From Bacteroidales bacterium (GTDB lineage: Bacteria > Bacteroidota > Bacteroidia > Bacteroidales > UBA3824): a stretch of 64,000 nt of DNA. Below, one piece after another: positions 7,781 to 16,821 of the stretch. The stretch's first letter is position 1. Each line of letters opens with the position of its first letter. The notes under the pieces were generated by a model that had not been told where the DNA came from, did no database searches, and was given only the letters and a program-made list of their open reading frames with translations. The stretch covers positions 1 to 64,000 of the forward strand of contig JAKSUC010000012.1 of NCBI GenBank assembly GCA_024413595.1, read 5' to 3'. Made by a program: the position numbers and the translations under genes.

Positions 7781-9007
7781 TTATCCTAAATAATTTGATA
7801 TTATTATTACTGCATTTGTTCCTCCAAATCCAAACGAATTTGATAAAATTTTATCAATTTTTGTGTTTATAGTTGAAGTTGCAATATTTAGTTTTTGTGT
7901 ATATTCATCACCAATTTCATAATTAATGTTTGGTGCTATAAACGAATTATTTATCATTAAAGTTGAATAAATTGCTTCTGAAACTCCTGCCATCCAACAT
8001 TCATGTCCTGTCATGGATTTTGTACTGCTAATTGGTGGCATATTTTCGCCAAATATATTTATTAGAGATTTTGCTTCTGCCAAATCTCCTTCTGGAGTTG
8101 ATGTCGCGTGTGCATTTATATAATTGATTTCTTGTGGTTTTATTCCTCCATTTTTTAGTGCCATTTCTATTGCAATTTGAGAACCATCGCTTCCTGGTGC
8201 TGATATTTTTCCGCCGTTTGACGAAAATCCATAGCCCAATATTTCTCCATATATTTTTGCACCGCGCTTTTGGGCGTGTTCTAATTCTTCTAATATTATA
8301 GTTGCTGATCCTCCGCTTGGAATTAGTCCGTCTCGATTTTTGTCAAATGGACGAGATGCTTTGGTCGGGTCGCCTTTATATTTTGAAAATACTCCTAAGG
8401 CGTCAAAACTTGTTGATGAATTGATATTTACTTCTTGAGCACCTCCGCAAATTATAATATCTTGCATTCCCGTTTTTATAAATGTTGATGCTACTCCAAT
8501 TGAATGATTTCCTGATGCGCAGGCTGAACTTATTGTAAAATTTATTCCTTTTATATGAAATATTGTACTTAAGTTCATTGTTATGGTGCTATTCATACTT
8601 TGGAAAACTGAGCCACTGCCTAACATTGCAGTGTCGTGTTTTTCGTTCATTATTTTACTTGTTTTGATAATAGCATCAGCAGAAGAGTCGTTGCCAAATA
8701 TTATTCCTATGTTGTTTTTTAATAAATAGTTATCGTCTATTTCTGCATCTTTTAATGCGTCGCGAGTTGATAGGTATGCAAATTCAGCTTCTTGTGAAAG
8801 TCCAATTCTTTGTCTGCGGTCTAATTCTCCTTTTAAATTTGGTTGGGGTAATATTCCACTTAATGCGCAGTGATATCCGTATTGGTATCTTTCCTGTATT
8901 ATTCCTATTCCTGAAACTCCTTGATACAGCGATTTTTTTACTGTGTCAAGTGTTTGTCCAATACAGGAAAAAATTCCCATTCCAGTTATTACTACTCTTC
9001 GGTTCAT
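7781..9007 (-). CDS. Beta-ketoacyl-ACP synthase (FabB-like)
   Basis: A 408-residue ketosynthase that begins MNRRVVITGMGIFSCIG. The triad is Cys163 (SSACASGNHS), His300 (NAHATSTPEGD) and His335 with Lys330 (STKSMTGHE). The SACASG and STKSMTGH forms place it nearer to KAS I (FabB) than to FabF. It is the first gene of the ketosynthase operon. Its start lies 11 bp after the stop of the RicT gene, with no room for a promoter or terminator, so the operon seems to be read from upstream housekeeping genes or from a promoter inside the RicT gene. Confidence 0.9.
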   Translation of the reverse strand: MNRRVVITGMGIFSCIGQTLDTVKKSLYQGVSGIGIIQERYQYGYHCALSGILPQPNLKGELDRRQRIGLSQEAEFAYLSTRDALKDAEIDDNYLLKNNIGIIFGNDSSADAIIKTSKIMNEKHDTAMLGSGSVFQSMNSTITMNLSTIFHIKGINFTISSACASGNHSIGVASTFIKTGMQDIIICGGAQEVNINSSTSFDALGVFSKYKGDPTKASRPFDKNRDGLIPSGGSATIILEELEHAQKRGAKIYGEILGYGFSSNGGKISAPGSDGSQIAIEMALKNGGIKPQEINYINAHATSTPEGDLAEAKSLINIFGENMPPISSTKSMTGHECWMAGVSEAIYSTLMINNSFIAPNINYEIGDEYTQKLNIATSTINTKIDKILSNSFGFGGTNAVIIISNYLG

Positions 9008-9018
9008 TATTTATTTTA

Positions 9019-10689
9019 TTAATTATTAGTTTGATTGTTTTCGTTATTGTTTGAATTTTCTCCGTTCCTATTTCTTTGTGTATTAAATCTTCTGAAATTA
9101 TGACGGTTAAAATTATTTCTATTTTGATTATTATTTTGATTGTTGTTTATATTGTTTTGATTAGTTGGATTATTGTTGTTGTTTTTGAATTTTATATTAA
9201 ACCTTTTTGTAAGTTTATTTTGTATATTATTTTCGCTAATATTTTGATTTAATGGTTCTTCGGATGGTAAATTCGGTTCACCTCCTTGATTTTGATTTAT
9301 AATAGGTTGTGTTTTTTCAACTATTGTTTTTTCTTCTTGAGGTTCTTCTTCTATTTTATTTTTTTCAATTACTTTTTCCTCAATTACTTTTTCTTCAATT
9401 ACTTTTTCTTCACTAAAATCATTTTCGGCAATTAACTCTTTTTGAGTTTCTTCTATTTTATTATCATTTGAATTATCTGCTTGAAATTCTGTGTCTTGTA
9501 TTTGATTTTGATTCTTATTTTTATTTTTATTTTTTTTCTTTTTCTTTTTTCTTAAAGAGTCAAAACGACTTATATCTTCTGTGTCTGAAGCGTCAACAAA
9601 TTCGTCTGATGCTTTTTTTACAATAGGTTGATTTTGTTCGTTGTTTCTATCATTAAGTAAAAGCGTGTCAGGTTTTTCGCCACGTTTATTCATTTGAATG
9701 ATTTCTTTTACTCTTTCTATAGGAACCACAGTAATATTAGCCGATGAATTTTGATCGTAGCTAAACCACATAACACGTTTGAAAATATCTGTTTTTTGGT
9801 GATATGCAATACCTTCCATTGTTTCAAGAGGTTGACGAATAGATGGAAAGTCTTTTTGTGCGTCAATATATGCGTCTATTTCATAGTTTAAACAGCATTT
9901 TAGTTTTCCACATTGTCCTGCAAGTTTTTGAGGATTAAGTGATAATTCTTGTTGACGTGCATTATTAGTAGAAACAGAAACAAAGTTTGTTATCCATGTG
10001 GTACAGCACAATTCACGCCCACAAGGTCCAATTCCGCCAATACGTCCTGCTTCTTGACGTGCGCCAATCTGTTTCATTTCGATACGGATTTTAAATTCAT
10101 CCGCCATTATTTTTATTAATTCACGAAAGTCAACACGTTCATCTGCTATATAATAGAAAATTGCTTTGGTACCATCTCCTTGAAATTCTACGTCTCCAAT
10201 TTTCATGTCTAGTTGAAGACTTTCTGCAATTTGACGTGATTTTAGCATTACTTCGTCTTCGCGTGCAATTACTTGTTTCCATTTTTCAATGTCGCCTTCT
10301 TTGGCTTTTCGATATATTTTTTTGAGTTCTATATCAGGTCTTAGTCTTGCTTTTTTCATTTGAAATTTTACAAGAGGTCCTTTAACAGATACTACACCTA
10401 TGTCATGACCTGGAGATGCTTCTACTGCAACAAAATCACCTACTTCTAAGTCTAAATTGTTTATGTTTCGATAAAATCCTTTTCGTGTATTTTTAAATCT
10501 TACTTCACAAATATCGCAATCAGAATTTTGTGTTTGGGGAATATCGTCTAACCAATCGTGAATATTTAATTTATTACAACTATCTGTTTCGTTGCATATT
10601 GCATAGCTGTCATTGTTGCAATCCAAACAACTATATGTTATGCTTCCGCAACCTCTTTGTATGTTTTTATAATTGTCTTGATCTTCCAT
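9019..10689 (-). CDS. ricT: PSP1-domain protein, RicT (YaaT) homologue
   Basis: A 556-residue protein. Residues about 60-330 hold the PSP1 domain, with the two conserved cysteine motifs GPCGRELCCTTW and GQCGKLKCCLNYE; an N-terminal Cys-rich piece (about 14-60) contains more cysteines. In Bacillus, RicT works with RicA and RicF as a complex that helps RNase Y; the role in Bacteroidetes is not settled. The last 200 residues are low complexity: a Lys/Asn run, a five-residue repeat EKVIE encoded by 15-bp DNA repeats near 9365-9415, and a Gln/Asn/Arg-rich end. Such tails are common in this order and are probably disordered. It lies downstream of holB, as in many Bacteroidetes. Confidence 0.9.
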   Translation of the reverse strand: MEDQDNYKNIQRGCGSITYSCLDCNNDSYAICNETDSCNKLNIHDWLDDIPQTQNSDCDICEVRFKNTRKGFYRNINNLDLEVGDFVAVEASPGHDIGVVSVKGPLVKFQMKKARLRPDIELKKIYRKAKEGDIEKWKQVIAREDEVMLKSRQIAESLQLDMKIGDVEFQGDGTKAIFYYIADERVDFRELIKIMADEFKIRIEMKQIGARQEAGRIGGIGPCGRELCCTTWITNFVSVSTNNARQQELSLNPQKLAGQCGKLKCCLNYEIDAYIDAQKDFPSIRQPLETMEGIAYHQKTDIFKRVMWFSYDQNSSANITVVPIERVKEIIQMNKRGEKPDTLLLNDRNNEQNQPIVKKASDEFVDASDTEDISRFDSLRKKKKKKNKNKNKNQNQIQDTEFQADNSNDNKIEETQKELIAENDFSEEKVIEEKVIEEKVIEKNKIEEEPQEEKTIVEKTQPIINQNQGGEPNLPSEEPLNQNISENNIQNKLTKRFNIKFKNNNNNPTNQNNINNNQNNNQNRNNFNRHNFRRFNTQRNRNGENSNNNENNQTNN

Positions 10690-10810
10690 TTTTTTATGTT
10701 ATTATAGAATTATGATTTTTTTGTTTTAATTTTTATTTTATTTCATAATTCTTATTTTGCTTAGTTTTAAATATTTAATCTCTATTCTTAAATTTAAAAT
10801 TAAAATATTT

Positions 10811-11956
10811 TTAGTTTTTCTTCATTCTTAGTAATGGAGAAATTTTTAAAGCCAAGTCGGTAAATACCAATTTTGCATAGGCATTACGTTCAATATTTCT
10901 GTTTGCTTCTCCAAAATGTTCAGATAATGCACCTACATTTCCTGAATGAATAAAAGGTGAAAATTTTTTCGCAAATTCTAATTCACCAGGAGTTAGATTA
11001 ACAAGTTTTTCAGAAACTGAACTTAACATAAAACATTCTCTCAACATTCGTTCGCAATAGTCAAAAAACTTTTTTTGTTTTTCTCGACCTAACTTTGCAA
11101 GATTGTCGCTTAGTTTTATTAAATTGTCGTATTTAGCAGAAAATGCTTCGCGCATCAACGTTGTAAATAATTCAAAATAAGGAGTTTCTACCGTACCGCT
11201 TGAAAATTGTTTTAGTGCTGAACATGCTTCTAGATAATTTCCTTCGCTTAACATTGCACTATTTTCAATTATCTGATTATCTGTATTTGGAAACTCTTTT
11301 TTTAGAGCCTCTATAATATTTTCTTTTGTTGGACGTGAAATTTTTATTAACTGAACTCTACTACGAATTGTAGTTAATATCATTTCTTCGTTTTCTGCAA
11401 CAAGTATAAACAACGTTTTTGCTGGCGGTTCCTCTATCATTTTCAAGAGTTTGTTTGACGCCGTTTCGTTCATTTTTTCTGCCATCCAAATTATCATAAC
11501 TTTATATTCTGCTTCAAATGTTTTGAGTGTTAGTTTTCTGATAATTTCTTGACTCTCTTGTGCAAATATTGCTCCTTGACTATTGTCGCTTCCTATATAA
11601 TCGTACCAATCGTCTAGTCTATGATAATTTCTTTGTAATACAAATTTTCTCCAATCTGTTAAAAAATCATCACTTACTGGTTTGTTTGAACCTTTACCAT
11701 TTACTACTGGATATACAAAATGTAAATCCGGATGAATAAGTTTTTGATATTTAACACATTGTGGACAAACTCCACAGCTATCTGTATCTGACCTATTTTC
11801 GCAGTTGATATATTGTGCGTATGCTATTGCAAGAGCTAACTTTCCACTTCCTTCTTGTCCTAAAAAAAGTTGTGCATGACTTATTCTATTGTCTTTGATT
11901 GTGTTAATCAAACGACTTTTAACTTCGTCATGTCCTGGTATATCTTTAAATTGCAT
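10811..11956 (-). CDS. holB: DNA polymerase III delta' subunit
   Basis: A 381-residue clamp-loader protein. The AAA module contains a P-loop GQEGSGKLA near residue 33 and the zinc-binding group CGVCPQC near residue 61, both usual for delta'. A sensor/SRC-like segment (TIRSRVQ) lies near residue 204. Delta' is part of the replication clamp loader with DnaX and HolA. The gene has a -7 box just upstream (11985-11992) and is followed after 121 bp by ricT; in flavobacteria the same pair stands beside gldH, which I do not find here. Confidence 0.9.
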   Translation of the reverse strand: MQFKDIPGHDEVKSRLINTIKDNRISHAQLFLGQEGSGKLALAIAYAQYINCENRSDTDSCGVCPQCVKYQKLIHPDLHFVYPVVNGKGSNKPVSDDFLTDWRKFVLQRNYHRLDDWYDYIGSDNSQGAIFAQESQEIIRKLTLKTFEAEYKVMIIWMAEKMNETASNKLLKMIEEPPAKTLFILVAENEEMILTTIRSRVQLIKISRPTKENIIEALKKEFPNTDNQIIENSAMLSEGNYLEACSALKQFSSGTVETPYFELFTTLMREAFSAKYDNLIKLSDNLAKLGREKQKKFFDYCERMLRECFMLSSVSEKLVNLTPGELEFAKKFSPFIHSGNVGALSEHFGEANRNIERNAYAKLVFTDLALKISPLLRMKKN

Positions 11957-11984
11957 ACTTTTCCTAATCTAATTTTACAATTTG

Positions 11985-11992
11985 CAAATATA
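11985..11992 (-). promoter_or_regulatory. -7 box of the holB promoter
   Basis: TATATTTG on the minus strand, 28 bp upstream of the holB ATG. The -33 element is weak. Confidence 0.5.
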
Positions 11993-12141
11993 TAAATAAA
12001 TCGTTTATTTTAAAAATTCATTTGTCAAATTGGGGTATTTAAATTTTTTGACATGGTTTTATTTCTGATATTTTATTCTGTTTATATTTAAACCATTTAT
12101 AAATTTTTTAATCAAATTATTAAAAAACACATTCTCTCAAT

Positions 12142-14745
12142 ATGAAAAAAATAAGTTTACTAATTGCTTCTATAGCAATTTCTTCGTGTGCGGTTGCTCA
12201 ATCGTACAAATTAAACGACCTTGATTATTTTGAAGATACCGGTGTTAATATTTTTGCTTATAGCAATGATTATAACGGTATGTTTTGTGATGAAAAAGAG
12301 GCTGGAGTTGAAATTATTATTCACGGTGTTAGAGTTGCTACTGGTGGTGGTGTTCGTTTAATGAATACTCCTGAACAATGGGATATTTATCCCAAACTAA
12401 CTGATAGAAAAGTGGATAAAAATAATCAAGTTATTGAAATGGTGCTTGATTATGCCGATTACAATTTTAAACCTATTATGAAGGTTACTCCTAAAGATAA
12501 AGGAGTGTTGATGTCTATTTATGTTGACAAACCTGTTCCTGAAAATCTTGTTGGTAAAGCAGGTATGAATATTGAATTTTTCCCTGCTACTTATTTTGGT
12601 AAAACTTGGTTGATGGACGGTAAACCTGGTATTCTTCCTCAACATCCAGATTGTCAAACTTCGATGCATCCCATTAATGAAAAAATTACTCAGATTTATG
12701 GTTTAACTACTTTTGACGATCGTGGGCGTAACGAATTTATTGTTCCTGATCCTATTAGCAAAGGGCATACTTTAGTTATGGCTCCGGAAGATAATGATTT
12801 AAGAGTTACTTTTAAATCTGAACAAGAAATTAATCTTTTTGATGGTAGAAACCTTTCTAGTAATGGAACTTTTGTTGTGCGTACTCTTTTAGAAGGTGGA
12901 AAAACTGGTAAGGTGGCTGAATGGTATATTGAACCTGCTTTTGATAAAAATTGGGTTCGTAAACCTAATATTGGTTTTTCTCAAGTTGGATATACTCCTA
13001 ATCAGAAAAAAGTTGCTGTTCTTGAACTTGATAAAAATGATCCTTTAGCTTCTAATGCTAAGATTTATAAGGTTAATGATGATGGAACAAAATCTGTTGT
13101 TGCTCAACCTGATGTTAAACAATGGGGAGTTTTTTATAATCGTTATAATTATGCTACTGTAGATTTTTCTTCTGTTAAAGAAGTTGGTATTTATTGTATT
13201 GAATATAAAGGCGAAACAACTAATATTTTCCCAATTTCAGAGTCAGTTTATGGTGATAAATGGTGTACTTCGCTTGATGTTTGGTTGCCGGGTCAAATGG
13301 ATCACATGGAAGTTAAAGAAGCATATCACACTATTCATGGACGTAGCAATATGGACGATGCAATGCAAGCTCCAACAAATTATGAACAACATGATGGCTA
13401 TCGTCAAGGTGCTGAAACTTTCACAAAATATAAACCTTACGAACATATTCCTAATTTAACAGTTGGAGGTTGGTATGATGCTGGTGATTTTGATATTCAA
13501 GGGGGTACAGTTAATGGTTTAACAAAAGAATTTGCTCATCTTTGGGAACTTTTTCAACTAAAACATGACCGTACTTATATTGATCAAAAAACACAATTTG
13601 TTGATTTACATCGTCCTGATGGTATTCCTGACGTTATTCAACAATGTGAACATGGTGCTTTAAATGTTTGTGCTCAAGTTGAAAATATTGGTTTTGTTTG
13701 TCAAGGTATTGTTCAAATGCACATGTGGCAATATGTTCATATTGGTGATGGTTGTACTCAAACTGATGGTAAAATTTATGATCCATCTTTAAAACCATAC
13801 GAAATTAAAGGTGATTATTCTGGAACTTTAGATGATAGAGTTGCTTTTACAAATAGTTTTTCACCAGCAGGAACAATGCAAGATATTGTTGCTTTGGCTG
13901 CTGCTGCGCGTGTTTTAAAAGATTTTAACCCTGAATTGTCAACACGTTGCTTAAAAAATGCTAAAATGCTTTGGGATAAATATTTTGATGATGCTGATCC
14001 CAAAAAAAATACAAATTCTCAACGTAGAATGTGGGATAGAGGAGATGCAAGAATTAATGCTGCTATTGAAATGTGGCGTACTACAGGTGAAAAAAAATAT
14101 AAAGACTTTTTCTTGCCTTTGGTTTTAGAGCAATTAAAACCACGTGAAATGCCTCCTGCTCCAAAATCAACTGGCGACGAATGGGCTATGGCTTTTATGG
14201 GAATGGGTGGTGGTATTAATCTTACTACTGCTTTACAAATTTATCCTTATATGGACAAAGATTTTCAAGCAAAGGTAAAAACTGTTGTTCCTCAATATGT
14301 AGAACAAGTTAAAAAACAAGCAGCACAAAATCCATACGGTGTTCCAATTATGGGACGCGGTTGGGGTGGTACTGAAATGACTATGAATTGGGCTTATAAT
14401 AATTATCTTGTTTGGAGATATTTCCCTGATATGATTGACCCTGAATTAGTTTTAGCTGGTATTAATTTTATGTTTGGATGTCATCCTTATTCAAATGTAT
14501 CATTTGTTTTGGGTGAAGGTGTAAATCATAAAAAAGTTGCTTATGGTGCTTCTAGAGCATATTATACAACTGTTGCTGGTGGAATTTCTCCAGGATTGAT
14601 GATGTTTAAACCTGATTTCTTTGAACATAAAGATGATTATCCTTTCCTTTGGGGTGAAAACGAATGTTGCACTCGTAATGTTCCTACTTTTATTATGTTC
14701 TCTCTTGGTTGTGAAGAAATTACTAAGGCTTTAAATAAAAAATAG
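12142..14745 (+). CDS. Secreted glycoside hydrolase family 9 (endoglucanase-type)
   Basis: An 867-residue exported protein. The first 20 residues are a signal peptide; Cys16 sits in a possible lipobox (ISSC), but AVA-Gln20 is also a normal signal peptidase I site. Residues about 25-270 form an N-terminal region I do not recognise. A CelD_N-like Ig domain begins near 277 (FSQVGYTPNQKKVAVLEL). The GH9 catalytic domain follows: GGWYDAGDF (Asp446/Asp449, the base region), the late FGCHPYSNVSFVLGEG segment and WGENECC (Glu839/Glu841), where the acid Glu is expected. GH9 enzymes cut beta-1,4-glucans. It stands alone, with its own strong terminator, not in a Sus-type polysaccharide locus. Confidence 0.88.
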   Translation: MKKISLLIASIAISSCAVAQSYKLNDLDYFEDTGVNIFAYSNDYNGMFCDEKEAGVEIIIHGVRVATGGGVRLMNTPEQWDIYPKLTDRKVDKNNQVIEMVLDYADYNFKPIMKVTPKDKGVLMSIYVDKPVPENLVGKAGMNIEFFPATYFGKTWLMDGKPGILPQHPDCQTSMHPINEKITQIYGLTTFDDRGRNEFIVPDPISKGHTLVMAPEDNDLRVTFKSEQEINLFDGRNLSSNGTFVVRTLLEGGKTGKVAEWYIEPAFDKNWVRKPNIGFSQVGYTPNQKKVAVLELDKNDPLASNAKIYKVNDDGTKSVVAQPDVKQWGVFYNRYNYATVDFSSVKEVGIYCIEYKGETTNIFPISESVYGDKWCTSLDVWLPGQMDHMEVKEAYHTIHGRSNMDDAMQAPTNYEQHDGYRQGAETFTKYKPYEHIPNLTVGGWYDAGDFDIQGGTVNGLTKEFAHLWELFQLKHDRTYIDQKTQFVDLHRPDGIPDVIQQCEHGALNVCAQVENIGFVCQGIVQMHMWQYVHIGDGCTQTDGKIYDPSLKPYEIKGDYSGTLDDRVAFTNSFSPAGTMQDIVALAAAARVLKDFNPELSTRCLKNAKMLWDKYFDDADPKKNTNSQRRMWDRGDARINAAIEMWRTTGEKKYKDFFLPLVLEQLKPREMPPAPKSTGDEWAMAFMGMGGGINLTTALQIYPYMDKDFQAKVKTVVPQYVEQVKKQAAQNPYGVPIMGRGWGGTEMTMNWAYNNYLVWRYFPDMIDPELVLAGINFMFGCHPYSNVSFVLGEGVNHKKVAYGASRAYYTTVAGGISPGLMMFKPDFFEHKDDYPFLWGENECCTRNVPTFIMFSLGCEEITKALNKK

Positions 14746-14774
14746 AAGGTTTTTTATATTATTGAATTTATAAT

Positions 14775-14809
14775 AAATCGCATGTATTATTGATTAATAC
14801 TTGCGATTT
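14775..14809 (+). terminator. Rho-independent terminator of the GH9 gene
   Basis: A 15-bp stem with one mismatch (AAATCGCATGTATTA against its partner ending TGCGATTT) and a 5-base loop, followed by a T run. It lies 30 bp after the stop. Confidence 0.8.
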
Positions 14810-15051
14810 TTTTATTCAAGATATTTTTTCTATTTGTGCTTTTATGTTGGAATGGCAACCTTCATCTCTAAGCGACTCTCTCATAATTAGTTTTTTTTAA
14901 CGTTCTACATTATCAAGAGCAAAAGGTAAAATTAATAATATTCAGTTAGTTTATTTAAATAGTTTTATTAGATATTTAATCAATTTTTTAATATTATTTT
15001 TCTTAATACTATTTGTTTATATTCTTATAAATTAAAACCTTGAGTTTTATG
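14810..15051. other. Intergenic AT-rich spacer
   Basis: No gene, promoter box or repeat is evident in this stretch before the repeat array that precedes the next ATPase gene. Confidence 0.5.
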
Positions 15052-15194
15052 TTTTGTCCATGAAATTAAATTTTTGACATTTCGTGGACAAAATATTACT
15101 AAAAATCTGTCTATGAAATAAAATTTTTGTGCTTTCGTAGACAAAATATTGCTTATTTTTTGTCTATGAAAAAAAATTGTATATTTGTGGATAA
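15052..15194. repeat. Array A: three 53-bp palindromic units upstream of an ATPase gene
   Basis: Each unit is an imperfect inverted repeat with arms TTTTGTCCATGAAA and TTTCGTGGACAAAA. Unit 1 arms are at 15052-15065 and 15080-15093; unit 2 at about 15105-15117 and 15133-15146; unit 3 at 15158-15171 and about 15184-15194. The GTC of the left arm recurs at 15056, 15109 and 15162, an exact 53-bp period. The third unit carries the -33 and -7 elements of the ATPase promoter, so a protein bound here would control the gene. Confidence 0.85.
15159..15187 (+). promoter_or_regulatory. Promoter inside array A
   Basis: TTTG (15159-15162) and TATATTTG (15180-15187), 17 bp apart. The -7 box ends 18 bp before the ATG at 15206. 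The same 18-bp distance is seen at the ATPase gene at 39326. Confidence 0.6.
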
Positions 15195-15205
15195 ATATAA
15201 CAGCT

Positions 15206-16654
15206 ATGATAGATAATATTATTTGTAGAAAAGATGAAATTAAAGAACTTTTAGAACTTTATAAATCAAAGAGTTCTCAATTTGTTGTTGTTTATGGAAG
15301 ACGAAGAGTAGGTAAAACTTTTTTAATTAGAGAACTCTTTGAGGAAAAATTTACTTTCTATCATACAGCATTATCACCTATTGAATATAATTCATCAGAA
15401 CTTAATGATTTACAAATAAATGCCTTCGTTTCTACACTTAGAAATAAAGGTGCTATTATAGAACATAAACCTGAAAATTGGTTTGTTGTTTTTGAAATTT
15501 TCAAAAAATGGCTTAATACTTTTTCAAAAAGAAAGCGTATTTTGTTGTTTTTTGATGAATTACCTTGGCTTGACACTCCAAAATCAGGATTTATTACAGC
15601 ATTTGAAAATTTTTGGAATTCTTATCTTGATGGTAAAAATGTAATGTTAATAGTTTCAGGATCAGCAGTTTCTTGGATAAATGATAATCTGATAAATAGC
15701 TATGGAGGACTTTATGATAGAGTTACAAGAGAAATAAAATTATCTCAATTTACATTATATGAAACCGAACAATACATAAAATCAAAGAATATTTCTATGT
15801 CAAGAACCGATATATTAGAATGTTATATGGTTTTAGGAGGTATTCCTTTTTATTTATCGTGCTTAAAAAAAGGTTATAGTTTGTCTCAAAATATTGATAA
15901 TCTGTTTTTTAATTCAAATTCAAAATTAGGTCAAGAGTTTGTAAGATTATTTGGTTCGCAATTTAAAAATTCTGAAGAGGTTGAAAAAATACTACGTTTT
16001 TTATCAGGAAAACGCATTGGTTATACACGTAAAGAAATATCAGAAAAAACAAAAATTTCACTAAACGGAAGACTTACAAAATTGCTTAAATCATTAGAAG
16101 TGAGTGAATTTATTTCTTCGTATGTTTATTTTTCGCATTCTAAAAGAGATGTTTATTATTTTGTATCTGATTTGTTTATAGCATTTTGGTTTTACTTTAA
16201 AGAAAAAAAGATTGTTTCAAAAGATAATTTTTGGAAAACCTATCATAAATCAGCAGTTTTAACAATTTGGCGAGGTTTAGCATTTGAACAAGTATGTTTT
16301 ATTCATAAAGAACAGATTAAAAAAAAATTAGGAATATCAGGTGTTTCAACAGAATTTTCACCATGGTTGTCTAAAAAAGATGAAAATATAAAATTAGAAG
16401 ATAAAACTAAAGTAGATATGGTTATTCAACGTGGTGATAATATCGTTAATCTTTGTGAAATTAAATATTATAATAAAGAATTTGCAATTGATAAACAATA
16501 TGATCAAGAATTGCGTGATAAAATGACAATTTTTGTAGAACAAACAAAAGTTAAAAATCCACAACTTACAATTATAACAACATACGGCTTAAAGTTTAAT
16601 GAATATTCAAATCAAGTTCAAAGTGTTGTTGTTTTGGATGATTTGTTTGAGTAG
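15206..16654 (+). CDS. AAA ATPase of the ATPase_2/DUF234 family
   Basis: About 482 residues. Numbered from the ATG at 15206: Walker A GRRRVGKT at 31-38, Walker B ILLFFDE at 112-118 followed by the family motif LPWLDTPKSGF, and an arginine/sensor region GGLYDR. The C-terminal part (about 360-480) has a PD-(D/E)XK-like pattern: KVDMVIQR, then CEIKYY. This family is widespread in archaea and anaerobic bacteria and its function is unknown; nuclease or mobile-element roles have been suggested. An earlier ATG (15185) lies within the -7 box and array A, so I reject it. Close relatives in the window are at 44394-45827 and the broken copy at 54735-55246. Confidence 0.85.
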   Translation: MIDNIICRKDEIKELLELYKSKSSQFVVVYGRRRVGKTFLIRELFEEKFTFYHTALSPIEYNSSELNDLQINAFVSTLRNKGAIIEHKPENWFVVFEIFKKWLNTFSKRKRILLFFDELPWLDTPKSGFITAFENFWNSYLDGKNVMLIVSGSAVSWINDNLINSYGGLYDRVTREIKLSQFTLYETEQYIKSKNISMSRTDILECYMVLGGIPFYLSCLKKGYSLSQNIDNLFFNSNSKLGQEFVRLFGSQFKNSEEVEKILRFLSGKRIGYTRKEISEKTKISLNGRLTKLLKSLEVSEFISSYVYFSHSKRDVYYFVSDLFIAFWFYFKEKKIVSKDNFWKTYHKSAVLTIWRGLAFEQVCFIHKEQIKKKLGISGVSTEFSPWLSKKDENIKLEDKTKVDMVIQRGDNIVNLCEIKYYNKEFAIDKQYDQELRDKMTIFVEQTKVKNPQLTIITTYGLKFNEYSNQVQSVVVLDDLFE

Positions 16655-16786
16655 AAAATTATTTTACAAACATATTTTTTTCGTTATTTATTTCCTTAAT
16701 TAATAAGAGCAAATATATCATTTTATTTCAAAACAAAATTATGTAATTATCTATTATTTATAGTTTTTTATGTTAATAAATTAATG

Positions 16787-16794
16787 TATTTTTG
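16787..16794 (+). promoter_or_regulatory. -7 box of the two-component operon
   Basis: TATTTTTG fits TAnnTTTG and ends 27 bp before the ATG at 16822. It shows that the earlier in-frame ATG at 16792 is not the start. Confidence 0.5.
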
Positions 16795-16821
16795 TTTGAA
16801 AATAATCCTAAAGAATTGTAT

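Noticed and set aside
9361-9415. Intergenic minisatellite
   Set aside because: The 15-bp repeats are in frame and code for the EKVIE repeat in the disordered tail of RicT.
15185-15205. Earlier start of the ATPase at 15206
   Set aside because: It overlaps the -7 box and the third palindrome.
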